Positions 44,716 through 53,423 are shown, counted from the first letter of the stretch. The stretch: 64,000 bases of DNA from Dyadobacter sp. Leaf189 (GCF_001424405.1 NZ_LMPS01000001.1:865999-929998); one strand, 5' to 3'. The notes: generated by a model not told the origin, from the sequence alone. Numbers and translations: made by a program.

Positions 44716-45432
44716 ATGGCAAAAAGGCAACCTAAGAATCAGCTTCCTTTAGATTTCTCGGTTCGTGGTAACCGGATCGTCCTGCATCTGGGACAAGTCG
44801 AAAGCCAGCGCTTGGGTACCCGGCTTTTTGATGAGCTCGTTAATGGTGACTGGATGATCGAACCCGCCGGAGAAGCTGCGGATATCTCCTACGCACAGGA
44901 TATCGTGCATCAGATAGGGCATAAGCTGCCTTATCCTGAGGGTATTAAAATAGCGCAGCTACATAAAGTTGATCCCGCGTTCAAAGGTTTTTCTGCTATT
45001 TACAGACAGAAAGGCTGGGTGTTTGTAAATGCGGCGTCGGAGATAAATGAGCGTAATTACCACATTCATTTACTGACTGTTTCGCTCGGCCTTCATACCT
45101 TGTATTCCAGCACCACTTCGCTGGCTGCCCGCTCTGAGCAGCTGATTTTTGAGGCACTTCTGCCTTATAAGGAAGTGGAAAGCTTTTTCAGGAATGATAT
45201 ATACAAAATCCCTGATTCACTTGCTTCCGATATTGCAGGCTATTTCAAAGTGCCTTTTCCAATGGTGCTCAAACGCGCACTGGCATTGAAAATCATTTCT
45301 GACGAGCAGTACAGGAATTTTATGACAGCCAATCCTACATCACCGGTAAGGCCCAAAGAGCTTTTTGTTTCGAAAGACGGGAATATTGAAGATCTGGAAG
45401 CGCAGCTATTCTCAGGTAATCTGGAAGATTGA
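44716..45432 (+). CDS. IrrE/ImmA-like protein with degenerate metal site
   Basis: A 238-residue protein of weakly recognisable type. The ATG at 44716 (MAKRQPKNQ) is preferred to a TTG ten codons earlier. The C-terminal part resembles the end of ImmA/IrrE proteins: an ALLPYKEVESFF helix, then a helix-turn-helix-like SDIAGYFKVPFPMVLKRALALKIISDEQYRNF. The expected HExxH zinc motif is not present; the matching stretch reads HIHLLTVSLGLHTLYS, with scattered His but no HExxH, so peptidase activity is doubtful. It ends two bases before the convergent SDR gene. The role is unknown. Confidence 0.6.
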   Translation: MAKRQPKNQLPLDFSVRGNRIVLHLGQVESQRLGTRLFDELVNGDWMIEPAGEAADISYAQDIVHQIGHKLPYPEGIKIAQLHKVDPAFKGFSAIYRQKGWVFVNAASEINERNYHIHLLTVSLGLHTLYSSTTSLAARSEQLIFEALLPYKEVESFFRNDIYKIPDSLASDIAGYFKVPFPMVLKRALALKIISDEQYRNFMTANPTSPVRPKELFVSKDGNIEDLEAQLFSGNLED

Positions 45433-45434
45433 TT

Positions 45435-46232
45435 TTACTGTTTGACAGGATCCAGGTTGCTGAGATCAGGCAATGGACTTACCGACGTCCACCCGCCATC
45501 TACCACAATGCTTTGCCCTGTAATATGTCCTGAATGTGGCGAAAGCAGGAATAAGGCTGCATTAGCAATATCTTCACAAATAGCAGGCCGCCCCATCGGA
45601 GTGATCGACGACCAGATTTTGGGGTAGGTAGGATCCTCGGCCATTGTCCGCTCCGTCATAGTCGCTCCCGGCGCAACCGCATTGATTGTAATTCCAAAAG
45701 GCGAAAGTTCAAGAACCAGATTTTTAGCCAGCATTTCTAACCCTGCCTTTGTCATCGCATAAGCAGCTAAAAACTGGTGCGCCTGGTGGCCTACGACGGA
45801 TGACATTAATAAAATGCGACCTCCCGATTTTTGTTTCCGCATTTGTCGGGCAGCTGCCTGTGTAAGCAGGAAAGAACCCATTAAATTCACTTCCAACACT
45901 CGCCGCAGATCATTGGCGGGATACTCAAAAAAATCGCCGAATAAGGTGATACCTGCATTGGCTACCGCAATCGTGAGCTTGCCGAAACATTTGACAGCTT
46001 CATCAACCATTCCTTCGATCATCTCAGGATTGGAAGCATCTCCGGCAAAGGCGACGCACTCGCCGCCTTTGTTACGGATTTTCTTTGCAGCTTCTGAAGC
46101 AAGTGCTTTATCAGTATCATTCAAAATCACACACGCACCCTGGACTGCCAGTTGGCGTGCAATTTCAAAGCCGATACCCTGGCCTGCGCCAGTGACAATT
46201 GCTACCTGATTTTCAAAAAGATTGTTATTCAT
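45435..46232 (-). CDS. SDR-family oxidoreductase, sugar-acid or sugar dehydrogenase type
   Basis: A 265-residue classical short-chain dehydrogenase. The start at 46232 (MNNNLFENQVAIVTGAG) is chosen; an ATG at 46253 would add seven residues and sit only five bases after the upstream stop. Seen are the cofactor motif TGAGQGIG, NAG in VANAGITLFGD, the catalytic Ser, Tyr and Lys (LLMSSVVGHQAHQFLAAYAMTKAG) and a C-terminal GHITGQSIVVDGGW. It lies directly after the IlvD-type dehydratase gene, so it probably acts on a related sugar acid or aldose, for example as an arabinose or gluconate dehydrogenase (inference). Confidence 0.88.
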   Translation of the reverse strand: MNNNLFENQVAIVTGAGQGIGFEIARQLAVQGACVILNDTDKALASEAAKKIRNKGGECVAFAGDASNPEMIEGMVDEAVKCFGKLTIAVANAGITLFGDFFEYPANDLRRVLEVNLMGSFLLTQAAARQMRKQKSGGRILLMSSVVGHQAHQFLAAYAMTKAGLEMLAKNLVLELSPFGITINAVAPGATMTERTMAEDPTYPKIWSSITPMGRPAICEDIANAALFLLSPHSGHITGQSIVVDGGWTSVSPLPDLSNLDPVKQ

Positions 46233-46258
46233 TTTACCCAAATCAAAAACCATTCTGC

Positions 46259-47977
46259 TTAATGAGAATCTCTGGTCACCTTATCTCCTGAACCACCTTT
46301 CAGGAAGTCCAGGTCCGCGCCTTCGTGCGCTTGTAAAACGTGGTTAATATGCAGATTTACATAGCCGCGTTTATAACCCAGATCGAGCGGCTGCCAGTCG
46401 CGCCGTCTGATTTCAAGCTCTTCCGGCGACACTTCCAGATTCAACCGTCTGTTAGCAACATCGAGTTCGATAAAATCCCCGTCACGAACCAATGCAAGCG
46501 TACCGCACACCGCGGCTTCGGGAGAAATGTGCAAAACAACCGTTCCAAAACCGGTACCGCTCATTCGTCCATCAGAAATGCGGACCATATCAATCACGCC
46601 TTTCGCCAGCAGCTTCTTCGGCAGCGACATATTACCTACTTCCGGCATACCGGGGTAACCTTTCGGGCCTACATTTTTAAGTACCAGAATGCTATTTTCA
46701 TTCACATCCAGCTCTGGATCGTCGAGCCGGTGTTTGTAATCATCTATATCTTCAAAAACGACCGCTTTTCCCCGGTGCTGCATCAAGTCAGGGTTGAGGG
46801 ATGCAGAAGGTTTGATCACCGCGCCGTTTTCGCAAAGGTTACCCCGCAAAACAGCCAGTCCGGTCAGGTCTTTGATAGGCTCGGCCAGCGTGCCGATTAC
46901 TTCGGGGTCAAAGCACTCTGCATCTGCACAGTTTTCGCCCATTGTTTTTCCATTGGCTGTAATTACCCCGTCATGCAACCTGCCGATCAGCTCTTTGATC
47001 ACCACCGGCAAGCCGCCTGCATAATAGAAATCCTCCATGAAATAACCACCGGAAGGTTGCAGGTTGAGCAAAAGCGGAACACGTGCGCAGATATCGTTAA
47101 AATCGTCGAGCGTAAGATCCACACCGATCCGGCCGGCGATAGCGAGGAGGTGAATCACGAAGTTGGTAGAGCCGCCAATAGCCGCATTGATCATGATCGC
47201 ATTCTCAAATGCTTCTTTGGTCAATATTTGTGACAGCCTTAAATCCTCATGGACCATCTGCACGATCCTTCTTCCCGATAAGTGCGCCAATACTTTGCGA
47301 CGCGAATCAGCAGCCGGAATAGCCGCGTTTTCAGGCAGGGTTAACCCCAGTGACTCCACCATGCACGCCATTGTGGAAGCTGTTCCCATTACGGCGCAAT
47401 GCCCCGCGCTGCGGCACATACAGGCTTCGGAGGTCGTGAATTCCTCCTGCGACATTTCACCTTTCCGGTAAAGTTCGCTGAACCGCCAAACATCGCTGGT
47501 ACCTACTGTCTTTCCTCGGTACCGGCCGGTGAGCATGGGCCCGCCCGAAACAACGATCGTCGGAATATCCACACTCGCTGCACCCATGACAAGCGAGGGC
47601 GTGGTTTTGTCACAGCCGCAGAGCAATACCACACCATCAATCGGATTGGCACGGATCGATTCTTCTACGTCCATACTGGCCAGGTTGCGGTAAAGCATGG
47701 CGGTAGGCTTCATCAATGTTTCACCAAGAGACATTACAGGGAATTCGAGCGGGAAACCGCCTGCTTCCCAAACGCCCCTTTTTACCGATTCGGCCAGCTC
47801 GCGAAAGTGTCCATTGCAGGGTGTAAGCTCCGAAAAGGTATTGCAAATGCCGATTACAGGTCTTCCCTCAAATTCATCGGCCGGGTATCCCTGGTTTTTC
47901 ATCCAGGCGCGGTATATAAATCCATCTTTCCCGGATTTTCCGAACCAGCCGCGGCTGCGTAGCTTATTTTCTTCCAT
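46259..47977 (-). CDS. IlvD/Edd-family dehydratase, sugar-acid type
   Basis: An Fe-S dehydratase of 572 residues. Cluster-binding Cys motifs are CNTFSELTPCN, LCGCDKTTPS and ACMCRSAGHCAVMGTASTM. IGGSTNFVIH and the C-terminal GRMSGTGFGTVVLHISPEAAVCG are family hallmarks. Its N-terminus (RSRGWFGKSGKDGFIYRAWMKNQGYP) and overall sequence resemble L-arabonate/D-xylonate/galactonate dehydratases rather than branched-chain IlvD. The linked SDR supports a Weimberg- or DeLey-Doudoroff-type route of sugar-acid breakdown, but the substrate is not determined. It probably leads the two-gene operon. Confidence 0.9.
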   Translation of the reverse strand: MEENKLRSRGWFGKSGKDGFIYRAWMKNQGYPADEFEGRPVIGICNTFSELTPCNGHFRELAESVKRGVWEAGGFPLEFPVMSLGETLMKPTAMLYRNLASMDVEESIRANPIDGVVLLCGCDKTTPSLVMGAASVDIPTIVVSGGPMLTGRYRGKTVGTSDVWRFSELYRKGEMSQEEFTTSEACMCRSAGHCAVMGTASTMACMVESLGLTLPENAAIPAADSRRKVLAHLSGRRIVQMVHEDLRLSQILTKEAFENAIMINAAIGGSTNFVIHLLAIAGRIGVDLTLDDFNDICARVPLLLNLQPSGGYFMEDFYYAGGLPVVIKELIGRLHDGVITANGKTMGENCADAECFDPEVIGTLAEPIKDLTGLAVLRGNLCENGAVIKPSASLNPDLMQHRGKAVVFEDIDDYKHRLDDPELDVNENSILVLKNVGPKGYPGMPEVGNMSLPKKLLAKGVIDMVRISDGRMSGTGFGTVVLHISPEAAVCGTLALVRDGDFIELDVANRRLNLEVSPEELEIRRRDWQPLDLGYKRGYVNLHINHVLQAHEGADLDFLKGGSGDKVTRDSH

Positions 47978-48091
47978 TGATCGCCATAGTTTACAGATAA
48001 CAGGTAAAGCCCGTTTTCAGTAAAATATAATTCTACTGACCCTTTTAAATAAAAAGTGTATCTTCGTTTTATACGTGTTCCAGGCTTGCCA

Positions 48092-49342
48092 ATGATTTTC
48101 GGAAAGAGTTATAAATTGTTGCTTTTCTTGCTCTTAACGCTGTTTGCTTCTCCTTCATTCGCCCAATTTCAGGCAGATAGTTTCATTGAAAAACTTCTGA
48201 AAAAGCACCCAGAGCGATTCTCTGAAATCCTTAAAAATCCCGATAAGTACCAGGTACAGATCCTGTATACCCGCATTGACAGGAACAAGAAAAACGAGCC
48301 GCATTTCACAACGCACGGTTATCGGGTCAATCGCAATGCATATTTCTATCCTGCCAGTACCGTTAAGCTCCCTGCCGTTGCATTGGCTTTTGAAAAGCTG
48401 AACAAGCTTGGCATTGATAAATATACGCCCATGCTCACCGGCGTCGACCGGGCAGGGCAGACCCCGGTATCAACAGATACCACTGCCGAAAACGGGCTTC
48501 CATCCGTCGCGCATTATGCAAAGAAGATCCTGCTTGCTAGTGATAACGACGCATTCAACCGATTGTATGAATTCATAGGGCAGGAAGAATTGAATGACAG
48601 CCTGCATAAGAAAGGTTATTCTGACACACGCATTGTACATCGGCTTGAATCGCCTATGAATGCGGAAGAAAACAGGTATACCAATCCTGTACGCTTTGAA
48701 AAGGACGGAAAAATCATTTACCAACAACCCGGTAAATACGCAGGTAAAGAGCTGAAAGCGCCTTCTCAGATTTTAAAAGGAAAAGGTTATCTAAAAAATG
48801 GCGAGCTGATCAACGAGCCTTTTGATTTTACGTATAAAAATGCTTTTCCGCTGGAAGAACAGCATAAGATGCTGAAAGCACTTTTCTTCCCGGCCCAGAC
48901 ACCCGTTAATCAGCGTTTCAATCTGACGGAAGACGATTACAGGTTTATCTACCAGTATATGTCCCAGTTCCCGGTGGAAACTGATTTTCCGGCAAGCTAT
49001 ACCGACGATTATTATGATGGTTATGTGAAATTCTTGATGTTCGGAGCGACTAAAACGCGGCTGCCGCGGCATATTAGGTTATTTAATAAAAGCGGGGATG
49101 CATACGGTTTCTTGCTGGATAATGCCTACATCGCCGATTTTGAGAAAGGAATTGAATTTATGCTGACTGCCGTGATCTATTGCAATGAAGATCAGATTTT
49201 CAATGACAACGAATACGAATATGAAACGGTCGGCTTACCGTTTATGGCTAATCTCGGGAAAACGATTTTCGAATATGAACTCGGGAGAAAACGTGCAGTA
49301 AGACCGGAACTGGACCGGTTTGAAGTGCAATACGATAAGTAG
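48092..49342 (+). CDS. Secreted serine hydrolase, class A beta-lactamase/PBP fold
   Basis: A secreted enzyme of 416 residues. The ATG at 48092 starts signal peptide MIFGKSYKLLLFLLLTLFASPSFAQ. The penicillin-interacting fold motifs are in order: PASTVK (nucleophile Ser89 and Lys92), SDN at 150-152, and KSG at 333-335 in place of KTG. An inserted region (about 200-310) makes it longer than typical class A beta-lactamases. Such long enzymes occur in Bacteroidota with unknown substrates; hydrolysis of beta-lactams is possible but unshown. It is convergent with merC, one base between stops. Confidence 0.85.
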   Translation: MIFGKSYKLLLFLLLTLFASPSFAQFQADSFIEKLLKKHPERFSEILKNPDKYQVQILYTRIDRNKKNEPHFTTHGYRVNRNAYFYPASTVKLPAVALAFEKLNKLGIDKYTPMLTGVDRAGQTPVSTDTTAENGLPSVAHYAKKILLASDNDAFNRLYEFIGQEELNDSLHKKGYSDTRIVHRLESPMNAEENRYTNPVRFEKDGKIIYQQPGKYAGKELKAPSQILKGKGYLKNGELINEPFDFTYKNAFPLEEQHKMLKALFFPAQTPVNQRFNLTEDDYRFIYQYMSQFPVETDFPASYTDDYYDGYVKFLMFGATKTRLPRHIRLFNKSGDAYGFLLDNAYIADFEKGIEFMLTAVIYCNEDQIFNDNEYEYETVGLPFMANLGKTIFEYELGRKRAVRPELDRFEVQYDK

Positions 49343-49343
49343 A

Positions 49344-49739
49344 TCAGGAAATGCGGACCTTAAACCTCGGCGCGATCTGGCAGATGTAAAGGTTGATCAG
49401 GTGGCCGATAATCAGAAGTGCAGAACCCGCGTAGCCCAGCCACGAGAAAATAATGTGCTTTCCTTCAAACAACAACGAGAAGGAAAAAAGCATTAAAGCA
49501 CCCCAAAGGAAGATTTTCAGAGGAAGCGATTTGTGATTTCGCGTAGCGTAATAAACAGCGACGCCATTGATAAGAATGAACAGGAAGTCAAGCGAACGCA
49601 AGCCTGCATGATGCTCGTGGTGCGTGGCCATCGTTGAGCCGAACGCCAATGCAGGTACCAGTAAACAATGGACAATGCAAAGCGCAGAACCCAGAATTCC
49701 TATGTAATCGGCTTTGTTATGTGAGTGTACTGACTTCAT
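49344..49739 (-). CDS. MerC-family membrane protein
   Basis: A small membrane protein of 131 residues with four hydrophobic segments. It belongs to the MerC-domain family: LGSALCIVHCLLVPAL carries the paired Cys of helix 1, followed by a His-rich loop (MATHHEHHAG). The start at 49739 (MKSVHSHNKADYIG) is chosen; the open frame continues 17 codons upstream through the promoter. MerC imports mercury in some bacteria, but here, with a Fur-type regulator next door and an operator shared with a TonB receptor, a role in zinc or another transition metal is more likely (inference). Confidence 0.85.
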   Translation of the reverse strand: MKSVHSHNKADYIGILGSALCIVHCLLVPALAFGSTMATHHEHHAGLRSLDFLFILINGVAVYYATRNHKSLPLKIFLWGALMLFSFSLLFEGKHIIFSWLGYAGSALLIIGHLINLYICQIAPRFKVRIS

Positions 49740-49759
49740 TTCTAAATACAATGATGTTG

Positions 49760-49790
49760 CAAAAATACGACCATTAAAATCAACTTGCAA
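49760..49790 (-). promoter_or_regulatory. Promoter of the merC-like gene
   Basis: On the minus strand TTG (49790-49788), 20 bases, then TATTTTTG (49767-49760), an exact TAnnTTTG fit. The start codon is at 49739. The -33 element lies inside the palindromic operator at 49786-49800. Confidence 0.65.
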
Positions 49791-49800
49791 CAGAGTTGCA
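49786..49800. promoter_or_regulatory. Palindromic operator TGCAACnnnGTTGCA upstream of merC-like gene
   Basis: TGCAACAGAGTTGCA, a perfect 6-3-6 palindrome overlapping the merC promoter. The same motif lies at the same place in the TonB receptor promoter (53366-53380). The adjacent Fur-family protein is the likely binder. Confidence 0.7.
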
Positions 49801-49927
49801 GAATATTTTGCCTGTCATAAAATTCTGTTCCACCGCGTTGTTTGTGGAAATTGTAAGTGATAGAACTTAACTTTGAAGTGAAAGGTTTTATAAGTACCAA
49901 GATTTTATAAGAATAACTGTGGAAAGA

Positions 49928-50338
49928 ATGGACCAGTTGAGAGAAACCCTGAAAGTACATCACCTGCGTACAACTACATGCCGGGAAGATGTGCTATCGA
50001 CATTTATAAATAAAAAGAATGCGCTTTCTCACGGTGATTTGGAAGGTGCGCTGGGAGAAAATTACGACCGCGTTACTATTTACAGGACTTTAAAAACTTT
50101 TCTTGAAAAAGGAATTATCCATAAAGTGCTCGACGATGAGGGGCTGAGATATGCATTATGCTCGCACAGCTGCTCCGAAGAACAGCACCACCACGATCAT
50201 ATCCATTTCAAATGCGTTGAATGCGGCGAGACAAACTGTCTTGAAAACCTTCATATTCCGGCAGTACAGCTGCCTGCGGGTTACCATTCCGAGAACTTCA
50301 ATCTCCTGATCCAGGGAACCTGCCCGAAATGCAATTGA
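49928..50338 (+). CDS. Fur-family metalloregulator, Zur-like
   Basis: A transcriptional repressor of the Fur family, 136 residues. The ATG at 49928 (MDQLRETLKVHHLRTT) is preferred to a GTG three codons upstream. The winged-helix domain reads TTTCREDVLSTFINKKNALSHGDLEGAL and YDRVTIYRTLKTFLEKGIIHKV. The metal domain has a His/Cys-rich SHSCSEEQHHHDHIHFKC, VECGETNC and a terminal CPKCN, giving the paired CxxC of a structural zinc site. It is divergent from the merC-like gene, whose promoter holds a palindromic operator, and faces the TonB receptor operon. A Zur role (zinc) is inferred from the gene set and His-rich targets; iron or manganese cannot be excluded. Confidence 0.88.
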   Translation: MDQLRETLKVHHLRTTTCREDVLSTFINKKNALSHGDLEGALGENYDRVTIYRTLKTFLEKGIIHKVLDDEGLRYALCSHSCSEEQHHHDHIHFKCVECGETNCLENLHIPAVQLPAGYHSENFNLLIQGTCPKCN

Positions 50339-50377
50339 GGTTTTCAGTGCATTATAGATCATGCATTGAAAACCTCA
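50336..50377. terminator. Hairpin between the Fur-family gene and the lipoprotein gene
   Basis: A 17-bp stem with one G-U wobble (50336-50352 with 50361-50377) overlaps the stop of the Fur-family gene. It lies between two convergent genes and may end both, although neither strand has a T-run after it. Confidence 0.5.
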
Positions 50378-50402
50378 AAAAATAAAAGTCTTCTATCCGG
50401 AT

Positions 50403-50957
50403 CTATTGCACTTTCAGCACAAAGTCCAGGTTCGCGTCGTCGCTACCGATAGTTGGCGAGCCGTTTTTTCCTTCTGGCTGGTGACGCAGCTGCACTTTTA
50501 AGTTACCCGTACCCGCAGGCCCGGTTTGTACTGTTCCCGTCAAACCGACATTGAAATTGTTCTCGTCCTTATCTCCATAAGTATAAGTCAGCAAACTCGC
50601 CGGAGCAGGTGTGTAAACAAGCAAATGCTCATCCGATTCTTCCCTGATCTCTTCTGTAATATTATCAGCAGGCGTTTTACTTTCATCCAGGAATTCGATC
50701 GTCATCGTGTACTTGGTATTGGCCTTTAATGCGACCGTATCAAACTTGGTAGGCGCATTTCCACCATCTCCGTCTGCATCCTTATAGCTGAATGAAGTAA
50801 CGGTTCCCGTTGCATCCTCCTTGAAATTCAATGTCACAGAAGTAATCAGCTCATTTTCATCGTCGGGTTGGAGGTCTTCGCCTGAATCTTTGCATTGTGT
50901 GAAGGACATAGCCAATCCCAGAAACAGCAGGGAAGAAAGCTTTCGGTACATTTTCAT
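50403..50957 (-). CDS. Lipoprotein co-transcribed with the metal-regulated TonB receptor
   Basis: A 184-residue lipoprotein. The ATG at 50957 starts MKMYRKLSSLLFLGLAMSFTQC with the lipid Cys at about residue 22; the longer open frame has no signal. The mature part is acidic and beta-rich (DENELITSVTLNFKEDATGTVTSFSYKDADG, LKVQLRHQPEGKNGSPTIGSDDANLDFVL). I recognise no named family, but lipoproteins like it are often found directly after zinc-type TonB receptors in Bacteroidota. It lies 28 bases after the receptor, so it is regulated with it. It might hand the ligand to the receptor or hold metal at the surface (inference). Confidence 0.75.
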   Translation of the reverse strand: MKMYRKLSSLLFLGLAMSFTQCKDSGEDLQPDDENELITSVTLNFKEDATGTVTSFSYKDADGDGGNAPTKFDTVALKANTKYTMTIEFLDESKTPADNITEEIREESDEHLLVYTPAPASLLTYTYGDKDENNFNVGLTGTVQTGPAGTGNLKVQLRHQPEGKNGSPTIGSDDANLDFVLKVQ

Positions 50958-50985
50958 AGGTAATGAATTTATTGATAAAACAGAT

Positions 50986-53316
50986 TTAAGCTCCAAATTT
51001 CCATTTGAGCCGCAGTGAAGCATTGCGGCCCATTTCGTCTGCATAGTAGCGGAACCTGTTCAGGTAATCACGGTATGCCGTATTAAAGAGGTTTTGAATG
51101 TTAATTCCGATTTCGATCTCCTGCTTTTCTGCGAAGTGCACGGAGGTGCCCGCCTGTAAGTTCCAGAGGCTGTAAGCTTTTGGAGGGGGTAAAAAATCGC
51201 TGTTTGCCGGTACCCGCTTTTGTCTGGCTACAAGCAGGTTGCCGAGTGACAGGAATGTTCCATGCAGATTACCTTTGTCTGGCAGCTCATATTTTAGCTG
51301 ATTGTCAACGCGGTTAGGCGGGATCATTACCAGGTAGCTGTCATTTCGCTGATCGTAAACGCGCAGGTAGCTAAGCTTGCTGGCTATGGTTGTATTTCTT
51401 AAAAACTCCCAGCTAGCCGACACGTCGATTCCCTTGAAAGTAGCGTCTGTTTGCGTGTATTTAAAATAAGGAAATGCGCCACGAACTGTCAGAATAGGTT
51501 CTGCTTGTGGTTTCAAGTAGATGAAATCAGCAATGTAATTAAAATAGCCACCTATTTCTGCCGACCACTTTGTGTCTACATATTTAAGACTCGCGATTGT
51601 GTTGAAGGCTTTTTCGGCCTGCAAAGCAGCGTCGCCCCTTTCAAATGCGGCCGCACCGTGATGCACACCGTCGCTGAACAGCTCGCTTACATTGGGTGCC
51701 CGCCAGGCGGAGCCCGCATTTAGCCGCACGGAAAACTTTTCCGAAAAACTGCGGGTAGCACCTACGGTACCGGAAAAATTGGCAAACTGGAAATCATCGG
51801 CGACTTTTTGCCTGTTGACAATGCGATAGGTTTTTAAAGTCCGGTAATCATAACGTATCCCGGCTTCAAACTCCCACCGTTTTGTGACATACCTCTCCAT
51901 CCAGAACAGACCCACATTAAATTGATTGAAATTCGGGATCAAAGGTCTTCCGTCCATCAGATTGTACTGATACAACGTACTTATCCCTACCTGGCCAGCC
52001 AGTTTTCCGGCAATCGGCTTGTGGTCCCAAACCAGATCGTTGGTTAATGTGGAGAGTTTGAATGTAAGCTCAGGATGATTGAGCGCAGCTATCGAATCGT
52101 TTCTTGGCCGGTGTAAATCGTATTCATTTCTATCGTTCAGCTGCCGGGCAAATGTCCATTGCAGCCGGTTACCATTCTGGAAATGATAATGCGTTTCAGC
52201 TTTGATCAGCTCGTGAGCAACGTTTTGATTGGGCCGGTTAATTGCATAGCTGAATCCGGATTTTACCAAAGGTTCGCCTTTTTGAATCACATTCAACAAG
52301 TCGGTAACACTTCCAATGTGAGAACCTGAGAAAATACCGATTTGGGTAGCAAACCTGCTGTAGAACACGTCGATACCGAACCCTTTGTGACGATACCCCG
52401 CAGAAAGCGAGAAGTTCTTTTCACTGATTCCCGTATTGTCGAGGAAATAATTGGGAGTACGGATGTTGCCACCCCGCTTGAAAGTGCCTTGCGCGCGCCA
52501 CGCAAATCCTTTAAAATTTTTAATTCCACCCTGCAAAGTGCCGGATACCACACCTTGCCGGCCATTTGAAAAACCGACCGCATTCAGTTCCCCACTTAAC
52601 ATTTTGTCAAATGGAAGCTCTTCCGGCTCCACGAGGATCACGCCGCCGATTGCATCCGAACCATAGCGAACCCCTGCCGCCCCTTTTACAACAGAAAGCC
52701 GCGTCGCGATAAACGGGTCGATTTCCGGCGCGTGTTCAGAGCCCCATTGCTGCCCTTCCTGCCGCACACCATTGTTCATGATCAGAATGCGGTTACTATG
52801 CAAGCCGTGGATAACTGGTTTGGCAATGGAAGAACCTGTTTGCAGGGTAGTTACGCCAGCGACACCTTTCAGGCTCTCGCCGAGGTTCTGTCCCCTCGTT
52901 TTTTCAAGATCAATGCCGGACAAAGTGGTCAGCGGCTGCGAAGAAGGCGACTCAGTACGGTGCGCGGTAATTTCCACGTCCTGCAAATGCACCTCTTGCT
53001 CTTCCAGGTCGAAATTCTCTTCGTGGCCAGCAGTCAGGTCGAGCTTTTGCCGAAACGGATTATAGCCCACAATGCGACATTCAAGCGTGTAGGAGCCGGG
53101 GCAGAGGTTTCTAAGTTCGTACCGGCCATTCTCGTCGGTGAACACACCTGTATTTTGTCCCACTAGCAACACCGTCGCACCAATCACAGGCTGGTTTGTG
53201 TGCTTGTCCTTCACAACTCCCTTTACAAAGCAGGCACAGCCCGGATTTTGGCCAAAAACGATAATTGGCAGAGATAGTAGGACTGCCAGAATAATCAAGA
53301 GGAACTTGTTGCGCAT
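50986..53316 (-). CDS. TonB-dependent receptor, probably metal uptake (ZnuD-like)
   Basis: A 776-residue TonB-dependent outer membrane receptor with signal peptide MRNKFLLIILAVLLSLPIIVFGQ. Residues about 30-110 form a carboxypeptidase-like regulatory domain (VKDKHTNQPVIGATVLL, TDENGRYELRNLCPGSYTL). The plug domain follows (VEITAHRTESPSSQPLTTLSG, GVTTLQTGSSIAKPVIHGLHSNRILIMNNGVRQEGQQWG), then VVKGAAGVRYGSDAIGGVI and a barrel ending LRLKWKFGA. The plug segment with EGQQWGSEHAPEIDPF resembles receptors of the ZnuD type. The promoter carries the same operator as the merC-like gene. Zinc as ligand is inference. Confidence 0.88.
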   Translation of the reverse strand: MRNKFLLIILAVLLSLPIIVFGQNPGCACFVKGVVKDKHTNQPVIGATVLLVGQNTGVFTDENGRYELRNLCPGSYTLECRIVGYNPFRQKLDLTAGHEENFDLEEQEVHLQDVEITAHRTESPSSQPLTTLSGIDLEKTRGQNLGESLKGVAGVTTLQTGSSIAKPVIHGLHSNRILIMNNGVRQEGQQWGSEHAPEIDPFIATRLSVVKGAAGVRYGSDAIGGVILVEPEELPFDKMLSGELNAVGFSNGRQGVVSGTLQGGIKNFKGFAWRAQGTFKRGGNIRTPNYFLDNTGISEKNFSLSAGYRHKGFGIDVFYSRFATQIGIFSGSHIGSVTDLLNVIQKGEPLVKSGFSYAINRPNQNVAHELIKAETHYHFQNGNRLQWTFARQLNDRNEYDLHRPRNDSIAALNHPELTFKLSTLTNDLVWDHKPIAGKLAGQVGISTLYQYNLMDGRPLIPNFNQFNVGLFWMERYVTKRWEFEAGIRYDYRTLKTYRIVNRQKVADDFQFANFSGTVGATRSFSEKFSVRLNAGSAWRAPNVSELFSDGVHHGAAAFERGDAALQAEKAFNTIASLKYVDTKWSAEIGGYFNYIADFIYLKPQAEPILTVRGAFPYFKYTQTDATFKGIDVSASWEFLRNTTIASKLSYLRVYDQRNDSYLVMIPPNRVDNQLKYELPDKGNLHGTFLSLGNLLVARQKRVPANSDFLPPPKAYSLWNLQAGTSVHFAEKQEIEIGINIQNLFNTAYRDYLNRFRYYADEMGRNASLRLKWKFGA

Positions 53317-53350
53317 TTGTTAAAAGCAGGAGCTTTCTGTTACATTGTTG

Positions 53351-53381
53351 CAAAAGTAACGCTAATGCAACTTTGTTGCAA
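53351..53381 (-). promoter_or_regulatory. Promoter of the TonB receptor operon
   Basis: On the minus strand TTG (53381-53379), 20 bases, then TACTTTTG (53358-53351), an exact TAnnTTTG fit. The start codon is at 53316. Confidence 0.65.
53366..53380. promoter_or_regulatory. Palindromic operator TGCAACnnnGTTGCA upstream of the TonB receptor
   Basis: TGCAACTTTGTTGCA, the same 6-3-6 palindrome as at 49786-49800, again overlapping the -33 element and the spacer. A repressor bound here would block the RNA polymerase sigma contact. Confidence 0.7.
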
Positions 53382-53423
53382 ATGAAATTTGCGGCTATTT
53401 GTGGATTCAGGTTGGTTTTAGTA

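Noticed and set aside
52342..53166. Several + strand open frames inside the TonB receptor gene
   Set aside because: These are antisense shadows of a clear receptor reading frame.
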